This document shows, in pieces, positions 9,994 through 22,850 of a DNA stretch of 64,000 nucleotides. Positions within the stretch are counted from its first letter, which is position 1; the number at the start of each line of letters is the position of its first letter. A program made the position numbers and the translations under genes. This DNA comes from Rhodeus uyekii (lineage: Eukaryota; Chordata; Actinopteri; Cypriniformes; Acheilognathidae): positions 793,501-857,500 of the forward strand of contig JAWRVZ010000213.1 of assembly GCA_037043235.1 (NCBI GenBank), in the 5' to 3' direction. The notes under the pieces were generated by a model. It was not told the DNA's origin. It saw nothing but the letters and a program-made list of their open reading frames with translations, and ran no database searches.

Positions 9994-11656
9994 AAATATA
10001 GCTGCTAGCAGCCATCACGGGGCCAAGCGCAAAGAGGGCATTAAATGTCATGCCGACATGGCTGGCAGCATCAGACCAATGGCAGTAAGCATCTAAAGAC
10101 ATTTCAATATGACTTCAGTCTAAATGGCTGAAAAATCATCAATACGGTCTTTAGTAATTCGATTTAATGGTTTATCATGTTCGACCAACAGGCAGCGCTG
10201 TAACCAAATTGATGTGTCAAATCATGTGGTATATCCAGAGTGAGGTGACAATGACACATGCAAAGTTTGGTGTCAATTGGGTAAAGCATTGCTGACATAC
10301 AGCTTTAAAGTGATTGACATGACACACAGAAAGTTTGGTCAGAATACGCTAATGCGTTGCGGAGATATAGCCTTGCTTTATTTGGTGGCCATTTGGTCAA
10401 ATTCGTTCGCAATTTTATCGAAACCTGTTTGACGAATCAACTTTATTTTAATAACTTTTTGTCAGCATGGTCTGAAGATGTTATGATTCAATTTTGGTGA
10501 AAATTGGACAAACGGTGTGGGAGGAGTTTGAAAAAGTAGGTTTTTAAAGAAAAACAACATGGCGGACAGGAAGTTTGGCCGACTATGACAAATTTGGTAT
10601 CTATGTTCTCGGTTTGACCCAAGGAACGTATAAAGACAACTTATTTTACCATAGGTTTACGTGTTCAAAAGTTATTAGCATTTTTGCACATTTGTTTATA
10701 ACTTTTGACCACAAGGTGGCGCTGCCTCGAAACTTTTTGTGTTGTATCAGGCCCAGATGCCGAAGACACATATCGAGTTTCGTAACGATACGCCAATGTG
10801 TTTGTTAAATATAGCAATTTATGACAAAATTCAAAATGGCCGACCCTCAAAATGGCCGATATGGGAAAATTTAGTATCGCACAACTCGGCATGATGCCCT
10901 GAATCTAACGAGACCAGTTTTATGATTTTTGGTCGAAGCATTCAGAAGTTATAAGCAAATATTTTACTTTTTCATATCTCCAGACCACTAGGTGGCAGAG
11001 CGCCAAAACTCTGCATGTCGCCTCAGACCATGATTGACATAACACACACCAAGTTTGGTCAGAATACGCTAATGCGTTGCGGAGATATAGCCTCGCTTTC
11101 ATTTCTGCGGCCATTTTGTCGAATTCTTTCGCAGGTTATTCGTAAACGAGTTACCAAATCAACTTTCTTTTAATAACTTTATGTCAGCATGGTCTGGAGA
11201 TGATGTGGTTCAATTTTCGTGAAAATCGGACAAACGGCCTAGGAGGAGTTCGAAAAAGTAGGTTTTTCATAAAATTCAAAATGGCGGGAAAATTTTCATG
11301 ACGGAAAATGACGTCATAGGGTGCAATCGAATCGTCTTGAGCCAAGGAATTAGTGGACGAAAGAATTTGGTTTCTAGGACATACGGTTCAAAAGTTATTT
11401 ACGTAAACGTGAGTGCAAATTTGGACAGTTGGTGGCGCTATAGAGATTGAGTTAGAAACTTCAAATTTGCTATGGTCAATTATTGGACTGTCCTCTATTT
11501 GTGTGCCAAATTTCATAACTTTCCCGCAATCGGTTCTATGGGCTGTCATAGACTTCAATGGCGGAAGAAGAAGATGAATAATAATAATAATAGGAACCGG
11601 AACAAAAACAATAGGTGCCTTCGCACCTTCGGTGCTTGGCCCCTAATAATAATAAT
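9994..11656 (+). repeat. Unit 6: long unit with deleted first B core, D3
   Basis: A is joined directly to the middle of B at 10310/10311; relative to unit 11 about 237 bp are missing, including the first B core. Remaining cores near 10709 (D3), 10985 (B, AGGTGGC) and 11425 (C); TGACGTCA at 11309. Confidence 0.9.
11593..11643 (+). repeat. 59-mer module, single copy
   Basis: GGAACCGGAAC flavour with CTTCGCACC, flanked by TAA triplets on both sides. Confidence 0.9.
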
Positions 11657-13483
11657 AAATATAGCTGCTAGCAGCCATCACGGGGCCAAGCGCAAGGAGG
11701 GCATTAAATGTCATGCCGACATGGCTGTTATCATCAGACCAACGGCAGTAAGAATCTAAAGACATTTCAATATGACTTAAGTCTAAATGGCTGAAAAATC
11801 AACAATACGGTCTTTAGTAATTCGATTTAATGGTTTATCACATTCAACCAACAGGCAGCGCTATAACCAAATTGTAGTTTCAATTCATGTGGTACATTGA
11901 GAGTGTGGTGACATTGACACATGCAAAGTTTGCTTTCAATTGGGTAAACCATTGCTGACAGAGCACTAAAGTCATGTGTTTGTTAAACATAGCATCTTAT
12001 AAGAAAAATCGAAATGGCAGACGCTCAAAATGGCCGATATGGGAAAATTTGGTATCACAGGACTCGGCATGACCCACTGGATCTAAAGACAGCAGTTTCA
12101 TGATTTTTAGACAAAGCGTTCAGGAGTTATAATCAAAAATGTCAGTTTTTTATATCTCCTGACCACTAGGGGGCAGAGCGCCAAAACTCTGCAGGTAGCC
12201 TCAGACCATGATTGACATAACACACACCTATTTTGGTCAGAATACGCTAATGAGTTACGGAGATATAGCCTCGCTTTCAATTCTATGGCCATTGTGTTGA
12301 ATTCTTTCGCGAGTTATTTGTAAACGGTTTGGCGAATCAACTTTCTTTATATAAGTTTTTGTCATGATGGTCTGGAGATGATGTGGTTTAATTTTGGTGA
12401 AAATCGGACAAACGGTCTGGGAGGAGTTCGAAAAAGTAGGTTTTTAAAGAAAAACAACATGGTGGACAAGAAGTTTGGCCGACTATGACAAATTTGGTAT
12501 CTGTGTTCTCGGTTTGACCCAAGGAACGTATAAAGATAATTTGTTTTACCATAGGTTAACGCACTCAAAAGTTATTAGCATATTTGTAAATTTGGTTATA
12601 ACTTTTGACCACAAGGTGGTGCTGCCTCGAAACTTTTTGAGTCGTATAAAGGTTAGGTGCCGAAGACACATATTGAGTTTCGTAACAATACGCCAATATC
12701 TTTGTTAAATATAGCAATTTATGACAATATTCAAAATGGCCGACGCTCAAAATGGCCGATATGGGAAAATTTGGTATCGCACGACTCGGCATGATGCACT
12801 GAATCTAAAGAGACCAGTTTTATTATTTTTGGCCAAAGCGTTCAGAAGTTATAAGCAAATATTTAACTTTTTCATATCTCCTAACTACTAGGGGGCACAG
12901 CGCCAAAACTCTGCAGGTAGCCTCAGACCATGATTGACATAACACACACCTAGTTTGGTCAGAAAACGCTAATGCGTTGCGGAGATAAAGCCTCAATTTC
13001 ATTTTTGCGACCATTACGTCGGATTCTTTCGCAAGTTATTCGTAAACGGTTTGACATATCAACTTTCTTTGGATAACTTTTTGTCCACATTGTCTGGAGA
13101 TGATGTGGTTCAATTTTCGTTGAAATCGGAAAAACGGCCTAGGAGGAGTTCGAAAAAGTAGGTTTTTCATAAAATTCAAAATGGCGGGAAAAATTTCATG
13201 ACGGAAAATGACGTCATAGGGTGCAATCGAATCGTCTTGAGCCAAGGAATCAGTGGACAAAAGAATTTTGTTTCTAGGACATACGGTTCAAAAGTTATTT
13301 ACGTAAACGTGAGTGCAACTTTGGACAGTTGGTGGCGCTATAGACATTGAGTTAGAGACTTCAATTTTGCTATGGTCAATGATTGGACTGTCCTTTATGA
13401 GTGTGCCAACTTTTTTTCATTTTCCCGCTTACGGTTCTATGGGCTGTCATAGACTTCAATGGCAGAAGACGCAGAATAATAAT
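11657..13483 (+). repeat. Unit 7: long, A-B-D1-B-C
   Basis: Cores near 12163, 12609, 12885 and 13325; TGACGTCA at 13209. The second B core is altered to CTACTAGGGGGC. Confidence 0.92.
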
Positions 13484-14587
13484 AAATATAGCTGCTAGCA
13501 GCCATCACGGGGCCAAGCGCAAGGAGGGCATTAAATGTCATGCCGACATGGCTGGCATCATCAGACCAACGGCAGTAAGAATCTAAAGACATTTCAATAT
13601 GACTTAAGTCTAAATGGCTGAAAAATCAACAATACGGTCTTTAGTATTTCGATTTAATGGTTTATCACATTCAATCAACAGGCAGCGCTGTAACCAAATT
13701 GTAGTGTCAATTCATGTGGTACATTGAGAGTGTGGTGACATTGACACATGCAAAGTTTGGTGTCAATAGGGTAAAGCATTGCTGACATACTGCTTTAAAG
13801 TCATGTGTTTAAGCATAGCATTTCATGACAAAATTCTAAATATCCGACGCTGAAAATGGCCGATATAGGAAAATTTGGTATCACAGGACTCGGCATGACC
13901 CACTGGATCTAAAGAGACCAGTTTCATGATTTTTAGACAAAGCGTTCAGGAGTTATAATCAAAAATGTCAGTTTTTTAATATCTCCTGACCACTAGGGGG
14001 CACAGCGCCAAAACTCTGCAGGTAGCCTCAGACAATGATTGACATAATACCCACCTAGTTTGGTCAGAAAAGGCTAATGCATTGCGGAGATAAAGCCTCA
14101 ATTTCATTTTGGCGACTTTTACCTCGGATTCTTTCGCGAGTTATTCGTAAACGGTTTGACGAGTCAACTTTCTTTATATATCGTTTTGTCCACATTGTCT
14201 GGAGATGATGTGGTTCAATTTTCGTGAAAATCGGACGAACGGCCTAGGAGGAGTTCGAAAAAGTAGGTTTTTCAAAAAATTCAAAATGGCGGGAAAATTT
14301 TCATGACGGAAAATGACGTCATAGGGTGCAATCGAATCGTCTTGAGCCAAGGAATTAGTGGACGAAAGAATTTTGTTTCTAGGACATACGGTTCAAAAGT
14401 TATTTACGTAAACGTGAGTGCAACTTTGGACAGTTGGTGGCGCTATAGAGATTGAGTTAGAGACTTCAATTTTGCTATGGTCAATGATTGGACTGTCCTT
14501 TATGAGTGTGCCAACTTTTTTTCATTTTCCCGCTTACGGTTCTATGGGCTGTCATAGACTTCAATGGCAGAAGAAGAATAATAATAA
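13484..14587 (+). repeat. Unit 8: short, A-B-C
   Basis: First short unit; its length is that of unit 7 minus one D-B module. Cores near 13990 and 14430; TGACGTCA at 14314. The right part of A (about 13,760-13,850) resembles the A type of units 11, 33 and 34. Confidence 0.92.
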
Positions 14588-16146
14588 TAAATATAGCTGC
14601 AAGCAGCAATGACGGGGCCAAGCACAAACAGGGCATTGACGTGGCCGGCAGCATAAGAGCAATTGAAGTAATCAACAACTAAATGCATTTTAATATGATT
14701 TTAGGCTAAATGGCTGAAAAATCATTAATACAGACACTGTAATTTGAATGAAAAGTTTAGCGCTTTGGACCAATAGTTGGCGCTGTGTCCAAATTGTTAG
14801 AATTGGGTCCGAGTAATGTGACAATGAAATCTGCAAAGTTTGGTGTTATTTGGACAAAACATTACTGACTTAAAGCATTAAAGTCATTTTGTCATCACTA
14901 CCTCAAATTTGTAATTGCGGTATACGAAAACGGTTTTGTCTATCGACACGAAATCCATAACTTTTTGTCAGCACAGTCTGAAGATGATACGATTCGATTT
15001 TGGTGAAAATCGGACAAACGGTCTAGGAGGAGTTTGAAAAAGTAGGTTTTTGAATGAAACAACATGGCGGATATGAAATTTAGGCAAACTATGTCAAATT
15101 TGGTATCAGTGTTCTCGGTGTGACCCAAGGAACATATTAAGATCATTTGTTTTAAAATAGCTTAATGTAATCAAAAGTTATTAGCATTTTTGGAAATTGT
15201 GTTATAACTTTTGACCACAAGGTGGCGCTGCCCCGAAACTTTTGGTGTAGGTTCAAATCAAGGTCCCAAAGACACATACTGAGTTTCGTAATGATACGCC
15301 AATGCGTTTGTAAAATATAGCATTTTACGACAAATTTCAAAATGGCCGACGCCCAAAATGGCCGATATAAGAAAATTTGGTATCGCACGACTCAGCATGA
15401 TGCCCTGAATCTAAAGAGACCAGTTTTATGATTTTTGACCAAAGTGTTCAGAAGTTATAAGCAAAAAAGTCAATTTTTTATATCTCCTGACCACTAGGGG
15501 GCAGTGCGCCAAAACTCTGCAGGTAGCCTCAGATTATGACTACTATGACACACACCAATTTTGGTCTGAATATGCAAATGCGTTGCGGAGATATAGCCTC
15601 AAGTTCATTTTTGCGGCAAATTCGTCGAACTCTTTCGCATGTTTATCAAAAACGGTTTGACCAATCAACTTGATTCTCATAACTTTTTGTCTCCATAGTC
15701 TGGAGATGATGTGGTTCAATTTTTGTGAGAATCAGACAAACGGCCTAGGAGGAGTTCGACAAAGTAGGTTTTTCATAAAATTCAAAATTGCGGAAAAATT
15801 TTCATGACGGAAAATGACGTCATAGGGTGCAATCGAATCGGCTTGAGCCAAGGAATCAGTGGACAAAGGAATTTTGTTTCTAGCCCTTATGGTTCAAAAG
15901 TTATTAGCATAAATGTAAGTGTAACTTTGGACAGTTGGTGGCGCTAGAGGGATTGAGGTAGAGACTCCAAAATTGGTGTGGTCAATGATTGGACTGTCCT
16001 CTATGTGTGTGCCAAATTTCATCATTTTCCTGCATACGGTTCTATGGGCTGCCATTGACTTCTGGGTGGAAGAAGAATAATAATAAGAACGAGAACGATT
16101 ACAATAGGTGCCTCCGCACCTTCGGTGCTTGGCCCCTAATAATAAT
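14588..16146 (+). repeat. Unit 9: A'-D'-B'-C'
   Basis: Cores near 14770 (A', CCAATAGTTGGCGCT), 15215, 15491 and 15931; TGACGTCA at 15815. Closely similar to unit 35 about 41.6 kb away. Confidence 0.92.
16087..16136 (+). repeat. 59-mer module, GAACGAGAACGATTAC flavour
   Basis: One copy after a C' end, separated from the next A by TAA triplets. Confidence 0.9.
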
Positions 16147-17092
16147 AAATATAGCTGCTAGCAGCCATCACGGGGCCAAGCGCAAGGAGGGCATTAAATG
16201 TCATGCCGACATGACTGGCATCATCAGACCAACGGCAGTAAAAATCTAAAGACATTTCAATATGACTTAAGTCTAAATGGCTGAAAAATCAACAATACGG
16301 TCTTTAGTATTTGTTAAACATAGCATCTTATAAGAAAAATCGAAATGGCAGACGCTCAAAATGGCCGATATGGGAATATTTGGTATCACAGGACTCGGCA
16401 TGACCCACTGGATCTAAAGAGACCAGTTTCATGATTTTTGGCCAAAGGGTTCAGAAGTTATAAGCAAAAAAGTCAGTTTTTGATAACTCCTGACCACTAG
16501 GGGGCACAGCGCCAAAACTCTGCAGGTAGCCTCAAACCATGATTGACATAACACACACCTAGTTTGGTCAGAAAAGGCTAATGCATTGGGGAGATAAAGC
16601 CTCAATTTCATTTTGGCGACTTTTACCTCAGATTCTTTCGCGAGTTATTCGTAAACGGTTTGACGAATCAACTTTCTTTATATATCGTTTTGTCCACATT
16701 GTCGGGAGATGATGTGGTTCAATTTTCGTGAACATCGGACGAACGGCCTAGGAGGAGTTCGACAAAGTAGGTTTTTCATAAAATTCAAAATGGCGGGAAA
16801 ATTTTCATGACGGAAAATGACGTCATAGGGTGCAATCGAATCGTCTTGAGCCAAGGAATCAGTGGACAAAAGAATTTTGTTTCTAGGACATACGGTTCAA
16901 AAGTTATTTACGTAAACGTGAGTGCAACTTTGGACAGTTGGTGGCGCTAGAGAGATTGAGTTAGAGACTTCAATTTTGCTATGGTCAATGATTGGACTCT
17001 CCTTTATGAGTGTGCCAACTTTTTTTCATTTTCCCGCTTACGGTTCTATGGGCTGTCATAGACTTCAATGGCAGAAGAAGAATAATAATAAT
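16147..17092 (+). repeat. Unit 10: short, A-B-C with deletion in A
   Basis: Shortest unit. About 159 bp of A, including its core, are missing at 16,311, with TTT microhomology at the joint. Cores near 16494 and 16934; TGACGTCA at 16818. Confidence 0.92.
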
Positions 17093-18977
17093 AAATATAG
17101 CTGCAAGCAGCCATGACGGGGCCAAGCACAAAGAAGGCATTAAATGTCATGCCGACATGGCTGGCAGCATCAGACCAACGGCAGGAAGCATCTAAAGACA
17201 TTTCAATATGACTTCAGTCTAAATGGCTGAAAAATCATCAATACGGTCTTTAGTAATTCGATTTAACGGTTTATCACGTTTGACCAACAGGCAGCGCTGT
17301 AACCAAACTGATATGTCAAATCACGTGGTTTATCCAGAGTGAGGTGACAATGACACATGCAAAGTTTGGTGTCAATAGGGTAAAGCATTGCTGACATCCA
17401 GCTTTAAAGTCATGTGTTTGTTAAGCATAGCATTTCATGACAAAATTCTAAATAGCTGACGCTGAAAATGGCCGATATGGGAAAATTTGGTATCGCAGGA
17501 CTCGGCATGATGCACTGAATCTAAAGAGAGCAGTTTCATGATTTTTGGACAAAGCATTCAGGAGTTATAATCAAAAATGTCAGTTTTTCATATCTCCTGA
17601 CCACTAGGGGGCAGAGCGCCAAAACTCTGCAGGTAGCCTCAGATCATGATTGACATGACACACAGAAAGTTTGGTCAGAATACGCTAATGCATTTCAGAG
17701 ATATAGTCTTGCTTTATTTGGTGGCAATTTGGTCAAATTCGTTCGCAATTTTATCGAAACCTGTTTGACGAATCAACTTTATTTTAATAACTTTTTGTCA
17801 GCATGGTCTGAAGATGTTATGATTCAATTTTGGTGAAAATTGGACAAACGGTGTGGGAGGAGTTCGAAAAAGTAGGTTTTTAAAGAAAAACAACATGGCG
17901 GACAGGAAGTTTGGCCGACTATGACAAATTTGGTATCTGTGTTCTCGGTTTGACCCAAGGAACGTATAAAGACAACTTATTTTACCATAGGTTAACGTGT
18001 TCAAAAGTTATTAGCATTTTTGTAAATTTGTTTATAACTTTTGACCACAAGGTGGCGCTGCCTCGAAATTTTTTGTGTTGTATCAGGCCCAGATGCCGAA
18101 GACACATATCGAGTTTCGTAACGATACGCCAATGTGTTTGTTAAATATAGCAATTTATGACAAAATTCAAAATGGCCGACCCTCAAAATGGCCGATATGG
18201 GAAAATTTTGTATCGCACGACTCGGCATGATGCCCTGAATCTAACGAGACCAGTTTTATGATTTTTGGTCGAAGCGTTCAGAAGTTATAAGCAAATATTT
18301 CACTTTTTCATATCTCCAGACCACTAGGGGGCAGAGCGCCAAATCTTTGCAAATAGCCTCAGACCATCATTGCCATAACACACACCAAGTTTGGTCAGAA
18401 TACGCTAATGCGTTGCGGAGATAAAGCCTCGCTTTCATTTCTTCGGCCATTTTGTTGAATTCTTTCGCAAGTTATTCGTAAACGGTTTGACAAATCAACT
18501 TTCTTTTAATAACTTTTTGTACACATAGTCTGGAGATGATGTGGTTCAATTTTCGTGAAAATCGGACCAACAGCCTAGGAGGAGTACGAAAAAGTAGGTT
18601 TTTCGTAAAATTCAAAATGGCGGGAAAATTTTCATGACGGAAAATGACGTCATAGGGTGCAATCGAATCGTCTTGAGCCAAGGAATTAGTGGACGAAAGA
18701 ATTTTGTTTCTAGGACATACGGTTCAAGAGTTATTTACGTAAACGTGAGTGCAACTTTGGACAGTTGGTGGCGCTAGAGACATTGAGTTAGACACTTCAA
18801 ATTTGCTATGGTCAATGATTGGCTTGTCCTTTATCAGTGTGCCAAATTTGATCATTTTCCCGCAAACGGTTCTATGGGCTGCCATAGACTTCCATGGCGG
18901 AAGAAGAAGATGAATAATAATAATAAAGAACCGGAACAATTACAATAGGTGCCTCCGCACCTTCGGTGCTTGGCCCC
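17093..18977 (+). repeat. Unit 11: long, A''-B-D3-B-C
   Basis: The A variant has GCTGCAAGCAGC followed by CCATGACGG. Cores near 17601, 18055, 18321 and 18761; TGACGTCA at 18645. Near-identical to unit 33 (offset about 35,315 bp), with unit 34 close behind. Confidence 0.92.
18928..18977 (+). repeat. 59-mer module, GAACCGGAACAATTAC flavour
   Basis: Hybrid flavour: CCGGAAC start with ATTAC centre. Seen only after the C modules of units 11, 33 and 34. Confidence 0.9.
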
Positions 18978-20313
18978 TAAATATAGCTGCAAGCAGCAAT
19001 GACGGGGCCAAGCACAATCACGGCATTGACGTGGCTGGCAGCATCAGACCAATTAGTAATCAACAACTAAATGCATTTTAATATGATTTAGTTGGCGCTG
19101 TGTCCAAATTGTTAGAATTGGGTCCGAGTAATGTGACAATGAAATCTGCAAAGTTTGGTGTTATTTGGACAAAACATTACTGACTTAAAGCATTAAAGTC
19201 ATTTTGTCATCACTACCTCAAATTTGTAATTGCGGTATACGAAAACGGTTTTGTCTATCGACACGAAATCCATAACTTTTTGTCAGCACAGTCTGAAGAT
19301 GATACGATTCAATTTTGGTGAAAATCGGACAAACGGTCTAGGAGGAGTTTGAAAAAGTAGGTTTTTGAATGAAACAACATGGCGGATATGAAATTTAGGC
19401 AAACTATGTCAAATTTGGTATCTGTGTTCTCGGTGTGACCCAAGGAACATATTAAGATCATTTGTTTTAAAATAGCTTAATGTAATCAAAAGTTATTAGC
19501 ATTTTAGGAAATTGTGTTATAACTTTTGACCACAAGGTGGCGCTGCCCCGAAACTTTTGGTGTAGGTTCAAATCAAGGTCCCAAAGACACATACTGAGTT
19601 TCGTAATGATACGCCAATGCGTTTGTAAAATATAGCATTTTACGACAAATTTCAAAATGGCCGACGCCCAAAATGGCCGATATAAGAAAATTTGGTATCG
19701 CACGACTCAGCATGATGCCCTGAATCTAAAGAGACCAGTTTTATGATTTTTGACCAAAGTGTTCAGAAGTTATAAGCAAAAAAGTCAATTTTTTATATCT
19801 CCTGACCACTAGGGGGCAGTGCGCCAAAACTCTGCAGGTAGCCTCAGATTATGACTACTATGACACACACCAATTTTGGTCTGAATACGCAAATGCGTTG
19901 CGGAGATATAGCCTCAAGTTCATTTTTGCGGCAAATTCGTCGAACTCTTTTGCAAGTTTATCAAAAACGGAATGACCAATCAACTTGATTTCCATAACTT
20001 TTTTTCTCCATAGTCTGGAGATGATGTGGTTCAATTTTTGTGAGAATCGGACAAACGGCCTAGGAGGAGTTCGACAAAGTAGGTTTTTCATAAAACTCAA
20101 AATTGCGGAAAAATTTTCATGACGGAAAATGACGTCATAGGGTGCAATCGAATCGGCTTGAGCCAAGGAATCAGTGGACAAAGGAATTTTGTTTCTAGCC
20201 CTTATGGTTCAAGAGTTATTAGCATAAATGTAAGTGTAAATTTGGACAGTTGGTGGCGCTAGAGGGATTGATTTAGAGACTCCAAAATTGGTGTGGTCAA
20301 TGAGTGGACTGTT
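18978..20313 (+). repeat. Unit 12: A'-D'-B'-C', truncated at both modules
   Basis: A' has lost about 70 bp at 19,090, removing the left half of its core. C' stops abruptly near 20,313 after GGACTGT. Remaining cores near 19530, 19806 and 20246; TGACGTCA at 20130. Confidence 0.9.
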
Positions 20314-21745
20314 CTCATTAATACAGACACTGTAATTTGAATGAAAAGTTTATCGCTTTGGACCAATAGTTGGCGCTGTGTCCAAATTGTTAGAATCTGG
20401 TCCGAGTAATGTGACAATGAAATCTGCAAAGTTTGGTGTTATTTGGACAAAACATTACTGACTTAAAGCATTAAAGTCATTTTGTCATCACTACCTCAAA
20501 TTTGTAATTGCGGTATACGAAAACGGTTTTGTCTATCGACACGAAATCCATAACTTTTTGTCAGCACAGTCTGAAGATGATACGATTCGATTTTGGTGAA
20601 AATCGGACAAACGGTCTGGGAGGAGTTTGAAAAAGTAGGTTTTTGAATGAAACAACATGGCGGATATGAAATTTAGGCAAACTATGTCAAATTTGGTATC
20701 TGTGTTCTCGGTGTGACCCAAGGAACATATTAAGATCATTTGTTTTAAAATAGCTTAATGTAATCAAAAGTTATTAGCATTTTTGGAAATTGTGTTATAA
20801 CTTTTGACCACAAGGTGGCGCTGCCCCGAAACTTTTGGTGTAGGTTCAAATCAAGGTCCCAAAGACACATACTGAGTTTCGTAATGATACGCCAATGCGT
20901 TTGTAAAATATAGCATTTTACGACAAATTTCAAAATGGCCAACGCCCAAAATGGCCGATATAAGAAAATTTGGTATCGGACGACTCAGCATGATGCCCTG
21001 AATCTAAAGAGACCAGTTTTATGATTTTTGACCAAAGTGTTCAGAAGTTATAAGCAAAAAAGTCAATTTTTTATATCTCCTGACCACTAGGGGGCAGTGC
21101 ACCAAAACTCTGCAGGTAGCCTCAGATTATGACTACTATGACACACACCAATTTTGGTCTGAATATGCAAATGCGTTGCGGAGATATAGCCTCAAGTTCA
21201 TTTTTGCGGCAAATTCGTCGAACTCTTTCGCAAGTTTATCAAAAACGGAATGACCAATCAACTTGATTCTCATAACTTTTTGTCTCCATAGTCTGGAGAT
21301 GATGTGGTTCAATTTTTGTGAGAATCGGACAAACGGCCTAGGAGGAGTTCGACAAAGTATGTTTTTCATAAAACTCAAAATTGCGGAAAAATTTTCATGA
21401 CGGAAAATGACGTCATAGGGTGCAATCGAATCGGCTTGACCCAAGGAATCAGTGGACAAAGGAATTTTGTTTCTAGCCCTTATGGTTCAAGAGTTATTAG
21501 CATAAATGTAAGTGTAACTTTGGACAGTTGGTGGCGCTAGAGGGATTGAGGTAGAGACTCCAAAATTGGTGTGGTCAATGATTGGACTGTCCTCTATGTG
21601 TGTGCCAAATTTCATCATTTTCCTGCATATGGTTCTATGGGCTGCCATTGACTTCTGGGTGGAAGAAGAAGAAGAAGAATAATAATAATAAGAACGAGAA
21701 CGATTACAATAGGTGCCTCCGCACCTTCGGTGCTTGGCCCCTAAT
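20314..21745 (+). repeat. Unit 13: A' (5' end missing)-D'-B'-C'
   Basis: Begins inside A' at CATTAATACAG, so roughly the first 115 bp of A' are absent. Cores near 20363, 20808, 21084 and 21524; TGACGTCA at 21408. The left edge of the large duplication (20,964) lies between its D' and B'. Confidence 0.9.
21692..21741 (+). repeat. 59-mer module, GAACGAGAACGATTAC flavour
   Basis: One copy after the C' of unit 13, preceded by a (GAA)n(TAA)n tail. Confidence 0.9.
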
Positions 21746-22850
21746 AAATATAGCTGCTAGCAGCCATCACGGGGCCAAGCGCAAGGAGGGCATTAAATGT
21801 CATGCCGACATGGCTGGCATCATCAGACCAACGGCAGTAAGAATCTAAAGACATTTCAATATGACTTAAGTCTAAATGGCTGAAAAATCAACAATACGGT
21901 CTTTAGTATTTCGATTTAATGGCTTATCACATTCAACCAACAGGCAGCGCTGTAACCAAATTGTAGTGTCAATTCATGTGGTACATCGAGAGTGTGGTGA
22001 CATTGACACATGCAAAGTTTGCTTTCAATTGGGTAAACCATTGCTGAGAGAGCACTAAAGTCATGTGTTTGTTAAACATAGCATCTTATAAGAAAAATCG
22101 AAATAGCAGATGCTCAAAATGGCCGATATCGGAATATTTGGTATCACAGGACTCGGCATGACCCACTGGATCTAAAGAGACCAGTTTCATGATTTTTGGC
22201 CAAAGGGTTCAGAAGTTATAAGCACAAAAGTCAGTTTTTCATAACTCCTGACCACTAGGGGGCACAGCGCCAAAACTCTGCAGGTAGCCTCAGACAATGA
22301 TTGACATAATACACACCTAGTTTGGTCAGAAAAGGCTAATGCATTGCGGAGATAAAGCCTCAAATTCATTTTGGCGACTTTTACCTCGGATTCTTTCGCG
22401 AGTTATTCGTAAACAGTTTGACGAATAAACTTTCTTTATATACCGTTTTGTCCACATTGTCTGGAGATGATGTGGTTCAATTTTCGTGAAAATCGGACGA
22501 ACGGCCTAGGAGGAGTTCGAAAAAGTAGGTTTTTCATAAAATTCAAAATGGCGGGAAAATTTTCATGACGGAAAATGACGTCATAGGGTGCAATCGAATC
22601 GTCTTGAGCCAAGGAATCAGTGGACAAAAGAATTTTGTTTCTAGGACATACGGTTCAAAAGTTATTAACATAAACGTGAGTGCAACTTTGGACAGTTGGT
22701 GGCGCTAGAGAGATTGAGTTAGAGACTTCAATTTTGCTATGGTCAATGATTGGACTGTCCTTTATGAGTGTGCCAACTTTTTTTCATTTTCCCGCTTACG
22801 GTTCTATGGGCTGTCATAGACTTCAATGGCAGAAGAAGAATAATAATAAT
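21746..22850 (+). repeat. Unit 14: short, A-B-C
   Basis: Cores near 22252 and 22692; TGACGTCA at 22576. Counterpart of unit 20 (offset 8,979) and of unit 16 (offset 2,996). Confidence 0.92.

Larger units (their letters stand above)
21434..22850 (+). repeat. Nested duplication, member a
   Basis: The 3' half of C' plus unit 14. Recurs at 24,430-25,843 (offset 2,996) and again in the second large copy. Differences are sparse, for example ATCGAGAG near 21,986 and GATATCGG near 22,126. Confidence 0.85.
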
